From: Gemmatimonadota bacterium
GTDB taxonomy: Bacteria > Gemmatimonadota > Gemmatimonadetes > Gemmatimonadales > Gemmatimonadaceae
Direction: 5' to 3'
Length of the DNA stretch: 64,000 nucleotides
Assembly (NCBI GenBank): GCA_027307165.1
Contig: DAHUXM010000004.1
Location: 186,001-250,000 of the forward strand
Position numbers and translations under genes: made by a program. Positions 53,081 through 61,988 of this stretch are shown piece after piece. The notes below the pieces were generated by a model, which was not told the origin of the DNA, ran no database searches, and saw only the letters and a program-made list of their open reading frames with translations. The first letter of the stretch is position 1. Each line of letters opens with the position of its first letter.

Positions 53081-54084
53081 CAGACGGCACCGCCACCATG
53101 GAGTCGGGTGTGATGGCAGAAGAACCGACTGCGACCTTTCCCGCGAAGATTCACGTTGTCGATTCGCACACCGAGGGCGAGCCCACGCGCGTGGTGCTGG
53201 ATGGATGGCCACAGCCGCGCGGCGCTACGATGGCGGAACGGAGCGACGATATGCGCACGCACTTCGATCATCTGCGGCGTGCAGTGGTGTGCGAGCCGCG
53301 CGGCAACGACGCGATTGTCGGTGCGCTGCTGACGCCGCCCGTGAATCCGGATTCGACGACCGGTGTGATCTTCTTCAACAACGGAACGTATCTGGGGATG
53401 TGCGGGCATGGCGCGATCGGTGTCGTGCGCACGCTGCAGCACCTCGGCCGCGTGCAACCAGGCACAATCCGTCTGGACACGCCAGTCGGAACAGTGTCGG
53501 CCGAGCTGAGTGTCGATGGCAGCGTGACGATCGAGAACGTCCCGTCGTTCTGTCATGCGCGCAACGTCGAGGTTCAGGTTCCAGGCATTGGTCTCGTAGT
53601 TGGCGACGTCGCGTGGGGCGGCAACTGGTTCTTCATCACGCATAGCACGCCTATCCCGGTAGTCGCCTCGAACGCGAAGGAATTGACCCGCGTGACGCAG
53701 GCGATTCAGGATGCGATCAACGCCGCCGGCATCACCGGCGCGAACGGGGAGCCGATCGATCACATCGAGATCTCGGCGGCGCCCACGCGCGCCGATGCGG
53801 ATTGCAGGAACTTCGTGCTGTGCTCTGGCGGTGAATACGACCGCTCTCCGTGTGGCACCGGAACGTCCGCCAAGCTTGCCGTACTCTATGCCAAGGGCGA
53901 GATCACGCTCGGGACTCGGTGGCGCCAGGAGAGCATCAGCGGAAGCCTTTTCACGGGTTGGCTCACGACGAACGAGCGCGGTGAGCTGATTCCGCACATT
54001 CGCGGCACGGCTTACGTGACTGCGGAGGCGACGCTGCTATTCGACCCGACGGACCCGTTCCGCGGTGGAATTCCTTCGGCGTGA
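53077..54084 (+). CDS. 4-hydroxyproline 2-epimerase (proline racemase family)
   Basis: A 335-residue cofactor-independent epimerase. Both catalytic cysteines are present: Cys109 in GMCGHGAIG and Cys259 in SPCGTGTSA. This favours racemase/epimerase activity over the Cys/Thr dehydratase type. The reaction is trans-4-hydroxy-L-proline to cis-4-hydroxy-D-proline. Substrate choice is inferred from the surrounding dehydrogenase, deaminase and aldehyde dehydrogenase genes, which rule out a simple proline racemase role. It starts at a GTG overlapping the aldehyde dehydrogenase stop; a later ATG at residue 8 or 13 is possible. It corresponds to LhpA/HypRE in described pathways. Confidence 0.9.
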   Translation: MTDGTATMESGVMAEEPTATFPAKIHVVDSHTEGEPTRVVLDGWPQPRGATMAERSDDMRTHFDHLRRAVVCEPRGNDAIVGALLTPPVNPDSTTGVIFFNNGTYLGMCGHGAIGVVRTLQHLGRVQPGTIRLDTPVGTVSAELSVDGSVTIENVPSFCHARNVEVQVPGIGLVVGDVAWGGNWFFITHSTPIPVVASNAKELTRVTQAIQDAINAAGITGANGEPIDHIEISAAPTRADADCRNFVLCSGGEYDRSPCGTGTSAKLAVLYAKGEITLGTRWRQESISGSLFTGWLTTNERGELIPHIRGTAYVTAEATLLFDPTDPFRGGIPSA

Positions 54085-54121
54085 TCCGCACTGCATTGGT
54101 GCTGCACGTGGACGGGACACG

Positions 54122-55246
54122 GTGACTGCGCACCACGACGCTGTGGTTGTCGGCGCGGGGATCGTCGGTGCAGCGTGCGCTGAGGCGCTGTCCCGGTCGG
54201 GGATGAGTGTGCTCGTGCTGGACGCGAGCTTCGCCGGAAGCGGTACGACGGCGGCTGGCATGGGTCATCTCGTTGTGATGGATGACTCGCCTGCGCAGCT
54301 CGCTCTCACCGCGTATTCCGGACGGCTGTGGGCCGCACTGGCGCCAGAGCTGCCGCGTAACGTCGAGCATGAGGCGTGCGGCACCCTCTGGGTTGCCGAA
54401 GATGATGAGCAGCTCGAAGCAGTGCGCGCAAAACAAAGTGTCTATGCCGATAGCGGCGTCGCGACTGAGATACTGTCCCCAGCGCAGCTTGCCGAAGCCG
54501 AACCTCATCTGCGACCCGGGCTGGCTGGCGCCCTGCTCGTGCGCGGCGATGCGGTCATCTATCCGCCGAACGGTGCGCGTGCGCTGCTGCAGCGCGCGAT
54601 CACCAACGGGGCCAGCGTGCGGGAGGGCGTTCGTGTCAACGCAATCGGCGCGCGTGAAGTGATTGCCGGCAACGAACGGATCTCATGCGACTGTGTGATC
54701 AACGCAGCAGGTGCGCTGGCGCCGGAGCTCACTCCCGGCATTCCCATCGTACCACGCAAGGGGCATCTCGTCATCACCGACCGGTATCCGGGATTCTGCC
54801 GGCACCAGCTGGTCGAGCTTGGCTATCTGACGAGTGCTCACACAATGACGACGGAATCAGTTGCGTTCAACGTTCAGCCGCGGGCTACCGGCCAGATGTT
54901 GATCGGGTCATCGCGCGAGCTCGTCGGATGGGACGGATCGATCAATCGGTCCATCGTGCGCAGGATGCTCGATCGCGCACTCGACTTCATGCCGGGACTG
55001 GCGCTCGCATCGGCAATCCGGACGTGGACCGGCTTTCGTCCGACGACCCCGGACAAGCTTCCCCTCATCGGCTCATGGGACGAGATGCCGGGATTATGGA
55101 TCGCGGCCGGTCACGAGGGGTTGGGCATTACGACATCGGTTGGAACGGGACAGCTGCTTGCCGATCTCATCACTGGGCGCGCGCCCGCGATCGATCCAGC
55201 GCCATTCGCTCCGTCGCGAGTGCTCGCCGGCGTTGGAGAGCACTGA
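54122..55246 (+). CDS. D-hydroxyproline dehydrogenase, FAD (DAO-type) subunit
   Basis: A 374-residue FAD-dependent amine oxidoreductase of the D-amino-acid oxidase/GlyDH fold. The N-terminal dinucleotide motif is VVVGAGIVGAACA. Conserved C-terminal segments are IRTWTGFRPTTPDKLPLIG and AAGHEGLGITTSVGTG. A GTG at 54122 gives the natural start just before the Rossmann strand; an earlier GTG at 54065 would overlap the epimerase gene. It should oxidise cis-4-hydroxy-D-proline to 1-pyrroline-4-hydroxy-2-carboxylate, passing electrons through the next two gene products rather than to oxygen. The stop overlaps the following ATG (TGATG). Confidence 0.87.
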   Translation: MTAHHDAVVVGAGIVGAACAEALSRSGMSVLVLDASFAGSGTTAAGMGHLVVMDDSPAQLALTAYSGRLWAALAPELPRNVEHEACGTLWVAEDDEQLEAVRAKQSVYADSGVATEILSPAQLAEAEPHLRPGLAGALLVRGDAVIYPPNGARALLQRAITNGASVREGVRVNAIGAREVIAGNERISCDCVINAAGALAPELTPGIPIVPRKGHLVITDRYPGFCRHQLVELGYLTSAHTMTTESVAFNVQPRATGQMLIGSSRELVGWDGSINRSIVRRMLDRALDFMPGLALASAIRTWTGFRPTTPDKLPLIGSWDEMPGLWIAAGHEGLGITTSVGTGQLLADLITGRAPAIDPAPFAPSRVLAGVGEH

Positions 55247-55515
55247 TGGCAATCAACGGCGCCGCGGCGGAGCTGAACATCGTCGTTGACGACCAGCGCA
55301 TTCGTGTAGCTGCCGGCACGACAGTGGCTGCCGCGCTGTTCAATCTTGGAACCGCGGCTTTTCGTACATCGGTTTCAGGCGAGCCGCGCGGCCCGGTCTG
55401 TGGGATGGGCGTCTGCTTCGAGTGCAGAGTGACGATCGACAGCAGACCACATCAGCGTGCGTGTCTGATCGCTGTCGCTGACGGAATGCACATTCGCACG
55501 GCCACCGAAGCATGA
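55246..55515 (+). CDS. D-hydroxyproline dehydrogenase, [2Fe-2S] subunit
   Basis: An 89-residue ferredoxin-like protein. The four cysteines Cys52, Cys57, Cys60 and Cys73 (VCGMGVCFEC, then RACL) follow the CX4CX2CX12C plant-type [2Fe-2S] pattern. It should relay electrons between the two flavoprotein subunits. The ATG overlaps the stop of the FAD subunit, and its stop overlaps the next ATG, so the three subunits are tightly coupled. Small subunits of this kind are typical of three-component D-hydroxyproline or opine/octopine oxidase-type dehydrogenases. Confidence 0.9.
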   Translation: MAINGAAAELNIVVDDQRIRVAAGTTVAAALFNLGTAAFRTSVSGEPRGPVCGMGVCFECRVTIDSRPHQRACLIAVADGMHIRTATEA

Positions 55516-56858
55516 TGGCGCCGCTCGCTGGCACTGATGCGACGCTCATCGTAGCGGACGTCGCGGTCATCGGTGCAGGGCCGGCCGGAATCGCCGCCGC
55601 CACCCGCGCGGCGGAGTCAGGTTTGCGTGTTGTCGTGCTCGATCGCGGACTGGAGACCGGTGGACAGATCTGGCGTCACATGAGTGGCGGCCCGGTTCCG
55701 CGAATGGCGCAGCGCTGGATTGCACAGCTATCGCGCTCCGGTGCGCAGGTGATTCACGGTACATCAGTAGTAGATGTGCAGCACGAAGATGCAGAATTCG
55801 AGATTCTGGCGGATTCGTCCGGAAGTGCGCTGCGCGTACGTGCAGGCAGGATCATACTCGCGACCGGTGCGCGCGAACTGTTCATCCCGTTCGACGGATG
55901 GACGCTCCCCGGTGTAATGGGCATCGGCGGTGCCCAGGCATTGCTCAAGTCCGGTGCATCATTCGCCGGCAAGCGCGTGATCGTTGCCGGGTCGGGGCCG
56001 CTCATGCTCCCAGTCGCGGCATCACTCGCGAACTCGGGTGCGAAGCTGATACTCGTCGCCGAGCAGGCCCGGCGCAGCGCGGTGATGCGCTTTGCAGCCG
56101 GCTTGTGGCGAGCGCCTGCCCTGGTCGTGCAGGCGGCTCGCTATCGCGCACGCTTTCTGTCTACATCATACTCGACCGGCACGTGGGTGACCGCGGCGCA
56201 CGGCGCCGATCGGTTGGAGAGCGTGACGGTAACCAATGGTCGCCGGACGTGGCGTGAGGCAGTCGACGTGCTCTGCACCGGCTACGGCCTCGTACCGAAC
56301 ATCGAGCTCGCACGACTGCTTGGCTGCGACACGCGAGACGCGGTCATTGTAGTGGATGCTCAACAACGCACCACCGTTGCCAACGTGCTCGCAGTGGGTG
56401 AAGCGACGGGTATTGGCGGAGAACCATTGTCGTTGATCGAAGGCGAGATCGCAGGGTCGGTTGTCTCACCACGGGCCCGTATCTCCGATGCATTGCTGCG
56501 AAAGCGAGCTGCGCTCGAGATCGCCGCTAGACGCATGCTCGATGCCTTCGCACTTCGCCAGGAACTGCGGTCGCTTCCTACCGGCGGAACGATCGTGTGC
56601 CGGTGCGAGGATGTGTCGTACGGCGCCGTGAAGGATGCGGTCTGCGCGCGCCAGGCCAAGTTGTACACACGTGTTGGCATGGGTCCTTGCCAGGGCCGCA
56701 CGTGCATGCCAGGGCTGGATTTTCTTCTCGCCTGGCAGCCGGACACGGTTCGACCGCCAATCGAACCGGCGCTGGTGTCAGTTCTGTCGTCGGAGCTCGC
56801 GGATGACGCGGCTGCTTCGATCCTTTTCAATTCCTCTGTCGGAGAAGCGTACCAATGA
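55512..56858 (+). CDS. D-hydroxyproline dehydrogenase, large flavin/Fe-S subunit
   Basis: A 448-residue pyridine-nucleotide-disulfide-type flavoprotein. It has an N-terminal FAD motif (DVAVIGAGPAGIAAATRAAE), a second dinucleotide motif (VIVAGSGPLMLPVA) and, at the C-terminus, a BFD-like iron-sulfur domain with Cys363, Cys365, Cys393 and Cys398 (CRCEDV, GPCQGRTC). In known three-component complexes this subunit bridges the electron path. It overlaps both the [2Fe-2S] subunit gene and the deaminase gene by four bases. The final electron acceptor cannot be told from the sequence. Confidence 0.88.
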   Translation: MMAPLAGTDATLIVADVAVIGAGPAGIAAATRAAESGLRVVVLDRGLETGGQIWRHMSGGPVPRMAQRWIAQLSRSGAQVIHGTSVVDVQHEDAEFEILADSSGSALRVRAGRIILATGARELFIPFDGWTLPGVMGIGGAQALLKSGASFAGKRVIVAGSGPLMLPVAASLANSGAKLILVAEQARRSAVMRFAAGLWRAPALVVQAARYRARFLSTSYSTGTWVTAAHGADRLESVTVTNGRRTWREAVDVLCTGYGLVPNIELARLLGCDTRDAVIVVDAQQRTTVANVLAVGEATGIGGEPLSLIEGEIAGSVVSPRARISDALLRKRAALEIAARRMLDAFALRQELRSLPTGGTIVCRCEDVSYGAVKDAVCARQAKLYTRVGMGPCQGRTCMPGLDFLLAWQPDTVRPPIEPALVSVLSSELADDAAASILFNSSVGEAYQ

Positions 56859-57790
56859 AGAAGGCGCAATGGACGGGTGTGTTCCCCGCGATCACAACGC
56901 CGTTCAAGCAGGATCTGACTGTCGATCACGAATTCGTGGCGCGCCATGTTTCGTGGCTCGTAGATCACGGCTGCACCGGTATCGTTGCGCTCGGGTCGCT
57001 TGGTGAAAGTGCAACGCTCGACTTCGACGAAAAGGTCGAGGTACTTCGAACCTGCGTGAGCTCGGTCGGCAAGCGTGTTCCGGTCGTCGCCGGCATCGCG
57101 GGCCTTCAGACCGCCGAATGTGTCGTGCTCGCCAAACGAGCGGCGCAGGCGGGATGCGAAGGCCTCATGGTGCTTCCTCCCTACGTGTACAAGGGCACGT
57201 GGCCCGAAATGCGCGCACACTTCAGTGCCGTGATCGAGGCGACGGATCTTTCGTGCATGCTATACAACAATCCGATCGCCTACGGTACGGACGTCACGCC
57301 GGAACAGGTGGCTGAACTGACGATGCATCCGAATCTCCATGCGGTGAAGGAATCCAGTGGCGACGTACGCCGCGTGACCGCGGTCGTCGCGCGAGTGGGC
57401 GACAGGCTCAACGTATTCGCCGGCCTGGACGACATGATCGTCGAATCAATCGTCATGGGCGCCAGCGGATGGGTCGCCGGCCTGGTCAACGCATTTCCCG
57501 CCGAATCCGTGGAGCTGGTGCGGCTGGCCAGCGCGGGCAAGATCAAGGAAGCGCGAGCGATCTACGACTGGTTCCTGCCGCTGCTACGCCTCGATACCGT
57601 GCCGGAGTTCGTTCAGTACATCAAGTTAGTTCAGCAGGAGATGGGTTGCGGGACGGCGTCCGTCCGTGCACCGCGTCTCGAGCTGCCGCCTGCTGCAGCC
57701 GCGGAAACCAGAGCGCTGCTTCGGGATCACCTGGCGCGTCGTCCCGCCATCAAGTCCACACCGATGACGACCACGGCGTCCGCTGCCTGA
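56855..57790 (+). CDS. 1-pyrroline-4-hydroxy-2-carboxylate deaminase (DHDPS family)
   Basis: A 311-residue TIM-barrel lyase of the dihydrodipicolinate synthase superfamily. The Schiff-base Lys165 is in HAVKESSGD and the proton-relay Tyr137 is in LYNNPIAYG. It should convert 1-pyrroline-4-hydroxy-2-carboxylate to 2-oxoglutarate semialdehyde with loss of ammonia. A role as DapA in lysine biosynthesis is unlikely because of the gene context and because the usual GTTGE motif is GSLGE. It overlaps the upstream gene (ATGA). It corresponds to LhpC/HypD in described pathways. Confidence 0.9.
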   Translation: MKKAQWTGVFPAITTPFKQDLTVDHEFVARHVSWLVDHGCTGIVALGSLGESATLDFDEKVEVLRTCVSSVGKRVPVVAGIAGLQTAECVVLAKRAAQAGCEGLMVLPPYVYKGTWPEMRAHFSAVIEATDLSCMLYNNPIAYGTDVTPEQVAELTMHPNLHAVKESSGDVRRVTAVVARVGDRLNVFAGLDDMIVESIVMGASGWVAGLVNAFPAESVELVRLASAGKIKEARAIYDWFLPLLRLDTVPEFVQYIKLVQQEMGCGTASVRAPRLELPPAAAAETRALLRDHLARRPAIKSTPMTTTASAA

Positions 57791-57817
57791 TCGACTAACC
57801 TCTTCACGGCAACTGTC

Positions 57818-60115
57818 ATGAATCTTCATTCGAGCTGCGCCGTACGGTCTGAAATGCTTCAACGTCTGGCGTACGTCGCGGCAGCAGCGACCATCGTGTC
57901 GGTTGTTCCGGTACAGCTGCACGCGCAGCTACCCGCGCATGTCGATTCATCGTTACACCGGATCTTCGATTCAAGAGCCTACGTCGGCGATCGGGCCGCC
58001 CCCGCACGCTGGCGTCATGACGGGATTCACTACACCACGCTCGAGCCTTCGAAGGATGTCGCGGGCGGCACCGACATCGTGCAGTACGCGGCGGGGACTG
58101 GCGCGCGAGAGGTTCTGGTCTCGGCACGACTGCTCCGTCCATCGACTTCCGCAAACCCGCTCGAAGTCGATAACTACGCGTGGTCGCAGGATGGAAGCCA
58201 TCTGCTCATCTTCACGAACACCCAGAAGGTGTGGCGCCAGAACACACGTGGTGACTACTGGGTGCTCGATACGCGTTCCGGTGCGCTGCATCGCGTGGGT
58301 GCCAGCACTGAGCCAAGCGCGCTCATGTTTGCCAAGTTCTCCCCGGACGGGTCGCACGTTGCGTACGTCTACAAGGGCGACCTGTACGTCGAGCCGACTG
58401 CTGGTGGTGCCGTAACGAGATTGACGAGCGATGCGACACGCACGCTCGTCAACGGCATGAGCGACTGGGTATACGAAGAGGAATTCGATCTGCGCGATGG
58501 ATTCAGATGGAGTCCCGACTCGCGACACATTGCGTTCTGGCAATTCGACATGTCCGGCGTCCGTGACTTCACGCTCATCAATGATACGGACTCGTTGTAT
58601 CCCGTAACGAAGGAAATTCAGTACCCCAAGGCAGGAACGACCAATTCGGCCGTTCGGGTCGGTGTCGTCGATGCCACCGGCGGCCCCGTGGTCTGGGCCA
58701 AGCTCACCGGTGATCCGCGCAACAACTACGTCCCCTGGATGGAATGGGCCGACTCGAACAACGTAGTCATCCAGCGGATGAACCGGCTCCAGAACACTGA
58801 CAATCTCGTCCTCGCGAGTGTGAGCACCGGTGACGTTCATCATCTGCTCACGGAACAGGATACCACCTGGGTCGACATGCGTGAGCAGGACTTTCAGTGG
58901 TTGAACGGCGGCAAGGAATTTCTCTGGCCGAGCGAGCGCGACGGGTGGCGCCATATATATGTAGGCAGTCGTGCGACAGGCGAATTGCGGCTTGTCACAC
59001 CCGGTGCATACGACGTGATCTCCGTCGCCGGCATCGACCAGAAGCGTGGCTGGCTCTACGTCATCGCGTCGCCGACGAACGCCACGCAACGGTATCTCTA
59101 CCGAGTATCGTACCGGTCGCCAGGTCCGCCCGAGCGCATAACTCCCGCAAATCTCACTGGCACGAACAGCTATTCGATATCGCCGAATGCACAGTGGGCA
59201 GTCCACACGTATTCGACGTTCGACACGCCGCCAGTTACCGACATCGTCGAGCTGCCGGCGCACCGCACCGCGCGCACGCTCGTCAGCAACGCGGCACTCA
59301 AGGCCGCAGTCGCGCCTCTGATCCAGCCTCCTGTCGAGTTCTTCCAGGTTCAAATCAGCGACGGCGCCACACTCGATGGCTGGATGCTGCGCCCACACAA
59401 TTTCGATCCGAAGAAGAAATATCCAGTGCTCGTCCAGGTATATGGCGAGCCGGCCGCGCAGACGGTGGTGGACCGCTGGGGCGGCCCCGGAATGTTGTGG
59501 CATCGCATGCTGGCCGACCTGGGCTACATAGTTGTGAGCTTCGACACGCGCGGGACACCGGCGCCAAAGGGCCGCGCATGGCGTCACGTCATCTACGGCG
59601 CGATCGGTCCGCTTTCGAGCCAGGAAGAGGCCGATGCGGTACGCACCTTCGCCCGCACCAGGTCGTACGCCGATAGCAATCGCGTCGCGATATGGGGATG
59701 GAGCGGTGGTGGATCGAGCACGCTCAACGCAATGTTCCGTTATCCCGATGTATACAAGCTCGGCATGGCTGTGGCGCCAGTTGCGGATCAACGGTTGTAC
59801 GACACGATTTACGAGGAACGCTACGTCGGCCTGCCATCCACCAATGCGCACGGCTATGATGTCGGATCGCCGATCAACTTCGCGCAGGGGTTGCGCGGCA
59901 AGTTGCTGGTGGTGCACGGCTCGGGTGATGACAACGTTCACTATCAGGGCACCGAGCGTCTCGTCAATCGCCTCGTGTCACTCGGCAAGGAGTTCGACAT
60001 GATGGTGTATCCCAATCGCACTCACTGCATCTGTGAGGGCGCGGGAACCACGCTTCACGTCTACTCGTTGTTGACGCGGTATCTGCTGACCAACCTGCCG
60101 CCGGGCAAACCCTGA
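57818..60115 (+). CDS. Exported DPP-IV-like S9 peptidase
   Basis: A 765-residue dipeptidyl-peptidase of family S9B. A signal peptide ends at LHAQ; an ATG at 57854 is an alternative start. The propeller domain carries the Glu-Glu pair (YEEEF, Glu220-221) that holds the peptide N-terminus in DPP-IV. The hydrolase domain has nucleophile Ser629 in GWSGGGSST (canonical GWSYGGY is changed), the Asp in HGSGDDNVH and the His in PNRTHC. Such enzymes cut after X-Pro, which suits collagen peptides with Gly-Pro-Hyp repeats. It begins 27 bases after the deaminase gene and probably ends the operon. Confidence 0.9.
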   Translation: MNLHSSCAVRSEMLQRLAYVAAAATIVSVVPVQLHAQLPAHVDSSLHRIFDSRAYVGDRAAPARWRHDGIHYTTLEPSKDVAGGTDIVQYAAGTGAREVLVSARLLRPSTSANPLEVDNYAWSQDGSHLLIFTNTQKVWRQNTRGDYWVLDTRSGALHRVGASTEPSALMFAKFSPDGSHVAYVYKGDLYVEPTAGGAVTRLTSDATRTLVNGMSDWVYEEEFDLRDGFRWSPDSRHIAFWQFDMSGVRDFTLINDTDSLYPVTKEIQYPKAGTTNSAVRVGVVDATGGPVVWAKLTGDPRNNYVPWMEWADSNNVVIQRMNRLQNTDNLVLASVSTGDVHHLLTEQDTTWVDMREQDFQWLNGGKEFLWPSERDGWRHIYVGSRATGELRLVTPGAYDVISVAGIDQKRGWLYVIASPTNATQRYLYRVSYRSPGPPERITPANLTGTNSYSISPNAQWAVHTYSTFDTPPVTDIVELPAHRTARTLVSNAALKAAVAPLIQPPVEFFQVQISDGATLDGWMLRPHNFDPKKKYPVLVQVYGEPAAQTVVDRWGGPGMLWHRMLADLGYIVVSFDTRGTPAPKGRAWRHVIYGAIGPLSSQEEADAVRTFARTRSYADSNRVAIWGWSGGGSSTLNAMFRYPDVYKLGMAVAPVADQRLYDTIYEERYVGLPSTNAHGYDVGSPINFAQGLRGKLLVVHGSGDDNVHYQGTERLVNRLVSLGKEFDMMVYPNRTHCICEGAGTTLHVYSLLTRYLLTNLPPGKP

Positions 60116-60192
60116 CGTGCGATCACGCGTAAATCGATTGGGCGCGTGATGTGACGGGATCAACGGGGTGTTCATCCAAATCAGATCAGGCC

Positions 60193-60274
60193 TAAATGGG
60201 CCAGGCGCGGATGAATCCCACGAACATCCAATTCCGATACCACGTAAATGGGCCAGGCGCGGATGAATCCGCGC
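60193..60274. repeat. 26-bp direct repeat with palindromic core
   Basis: A 26-bp word (TAAATGGGCCAGGCGCGGAT followed by GAATCC) occurs twice, at 60193-60218 and 60245-60270. The second copy extends into the near-palindrome GGCGCGGATGAATCCGCGCC (60255-60274) followed by CTACGCG, nearly the same as 38391-38410 (one base different). It lies between the DPP-IV-like gene and the convergent histidine kinase gene. Confidence 0.75.
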
Positions 60275-60314
60275 CCTACGCGGGACTACCAATTCGGCGC
60301 GTATGGGAAAACGT

Positions 60315-61823
60315 TTACGCAACCCTTACCGGCGCGTTGTGTTTTCCTGCCTGATCCGCTGGCAGCCATAGCGTGAACACGGATCCGCCCTCGAACCAGT
60401 CAGTCACCGTGATATCGCCGCCAAGGAGGCGCGCGAAGCGACGACTGATTGCGAGTCCGACACCCGAGCCGGCGATCCCTTCGTTCTCCGGCAACCGGAA
60501 GAACTCTTCGAAGATGCGCTCCTGAAACGGTGCCGGTATGCCGGGGCCCGTATCCCGCACGTCGATCGCGATCCGCGGATCGCTAGTGCTCGGTCCGCGT
60601 ATCGACAGTCGCACGCGGCCGCCGGCTGGCGTGTACTTGATCGCATTCGAAACGAGATTGCCAAGAATCTGGCGTACGCGCGCCGGATCGGTGCTCGCAA
60701 GAATGGAAGAATTGCCAGCGGAGCGCGGCTCATCCGATTTCAGCCGCGTGTCGCTGTCGAACGCGAGGTCCAGACTGGACTGCTGCGCTTCAGCCATGAA
60801 ATCCGCTACTACGATTCGCGCCAGACTTTCCACTTCGGTCGGCACTCGCTGCAGTTGCAGACCTTCGGAGCCGTCGCGATACAGTTCCAGCAGGTCATTC
60901 ACGGTAGTCACGGATAGTGTGACGAGTCCCTTGATTCTGCCGAGCATTTCGCGCTGCTCTCTGGAAACCGGCCCCACCATGTTGTCTTCGAGCAGCTCCG
61001 CATAACCGTAGGCTGCGCCGAGTGGATTCTTGAGGTCGTGTGTAAGGCCGCGAACGAGCGTGGCCTTGGATAACATCGCACGCGCAAGCGCTGCTCTGTC
61101 GTGCTCGGCGGCGTGCGCGAAGAACAGAGTGCGCCGTCCTGTCCAGAAGAGCACCAGTGCCGCGGCAAGTGCCAGTGGCGCGAGTATGACGGCCGATATC
61201 AGGTTGACACGCTCGAGGCGTCGAATACGCTCGCGTTGCTGCAGCCCCAGCCTCTGGAAATAATTGTCCAGCGACTCAGCGGAGTTGAGCACCTGTTGCC
61301 CGGTTATGCTGAGACCTTTCGTGAGTCTCGCCGCCGCAACTCCAGACGTGGCCACCTCCGAATCCATCCGGTCGTGCCAAGATTGTGCAAGCGTGCGCAG
61401 TTCCACGAATTGCTCGACGGCATCCGGCCCCACACGTCGTGCAACCGAATCGAGCGCCAATTCGTCCACCCGCTCACGCAACTTGGCGACCGAATCACCC
61501 GACGCACTGGCGGCTGGCGTGCCGGCGGCATTCTCACCTTCATGGATCAGTAGCTGTGTCGCGAACGCTACTTCGAGATCGTTGACGATCACGCGTCCCG
61601 CGCCGCTGCCATCGGTAAGCTGATCGCGCAGCCGGCGCACGCGATAACTCACCAGCACCGGAGTCGCGGTCAGAACGGCAAGCACGACGGCGACGAATGC
61701 GAGAGGCGCCCACCATGCAGTTCGTCGCGTCGCCGCAGCGGAATGATCAATACTTCCGGCGCTATATCCTCGCGCAGGCGTCGCCCAACGCGTCAGGCTG
61801 GATTGAGTTGGCCCGCCTGTCAT
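60315..61823 (-). CDS. Membrane sensor histidine kinase (HisKA type)
   Basis: A 502-residue kinase. GAGGA lies seven bases before the ATG at 61823. Two membrane helices (about 37-60 and 208-230) bracket a periplasmic, mostly helical domain. The cytoplasmic part has the H box GLTHDLKNPLGAAYGYAELL, the N box LGNLVSNAIKYTP, and the G boxes DTGPGIP and GSGVGLAISRRFA. It differs from the HisKA_3 kinase at 1952. No response regulator gene is beside it, so its partner is elsewhere. It is co-directional with the copper protein gene upstream. The signal is unknown. Confidence 0.92.
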   Translation of the reverse strand: MTGGPTQSSLTRWATPARGYSAGSIDHSAAATRRTAWWAPLAFVAVVLAVLTATPVLVSYRVRRLRDQLTDGSGAGRVIVNDLEVAFATQLLIHEGENAAGTPAASASGDSVAKLRERVDELALDSVARRVGPDAVEQFVELRTLAQSWHDRMDSEVATSGVAAARLTKGLSITGQQVLNSAESLDNYFQRLGLQQRERIRRLERVNLISAVILAPLALAAALVLFWTGRRTLFFAHAAEHDRAALARAMLSKATLVRGLTHDLKNPLGAAYGYAELLEDNMVGPVSREQREMLGRIKGLVTLSVTTVNDLLELYRDGSEGLQLQRVPTEVESLARIVVADFMAEAQQSSLDLAFDSDTRLKSDEPRSAGNSSILASTDPARVRQILGNLVSNAIKYTPAGGRVRLSIRGPSTSDPRIAIDVRDTGPGIPAPFQERIFEEFFRLPENEGIAGSGVGLAISRRFARLLGGDITVTDWFEGGSVFTLWLPADQAGKHNAPVRVA

Positions 61824-61988
61824 GCCGAGTTCCTCGATCGTTGACGTCGCGAACGGGGCGCATCGTGGCGCGGATCAGCGTCCGGTCACGTCACCAGAAG
61901 CGATATCATACCCGGCGATCGGCAGCATGGTCCCGGGTCGCCCCGGAGACAAACGAGTATTTCTGCTACGAAATGAGAGCTCAGCGGT

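Noticed and set aside
53077-54084. Simple proline racemase
   Set aside because: The gene is locked into a set with a D-hydroxyproline-type dehydrogenase, a deaminase and an aldehyde dehydrogenase, which makes sense only for 4-hydroxyproline.
56855-57790. Dihydrodipicolinate synthase for lysine biosynthesis (dapA)
   Set aside because: The Schiff-base Lys is present, but the GTTGE motif is changed and the gene is embedded in the hydroxyproline operon, so the deaminase role is better.
57971-59941. A 656-codon open frame on the minus strand
   Set aside because: It mirrors the DPP-IV-like gene, which has a signal peptide and catalytic motifs. The antisense product has none.
60193-60270. Two 26-bp repeats with a 26-base spacer, CRISPR-like
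   Set aside because: There are only two repeats, no cas genes, and the core palindrome also occurs alone at 38391. It fits an intergenic repeat family better.
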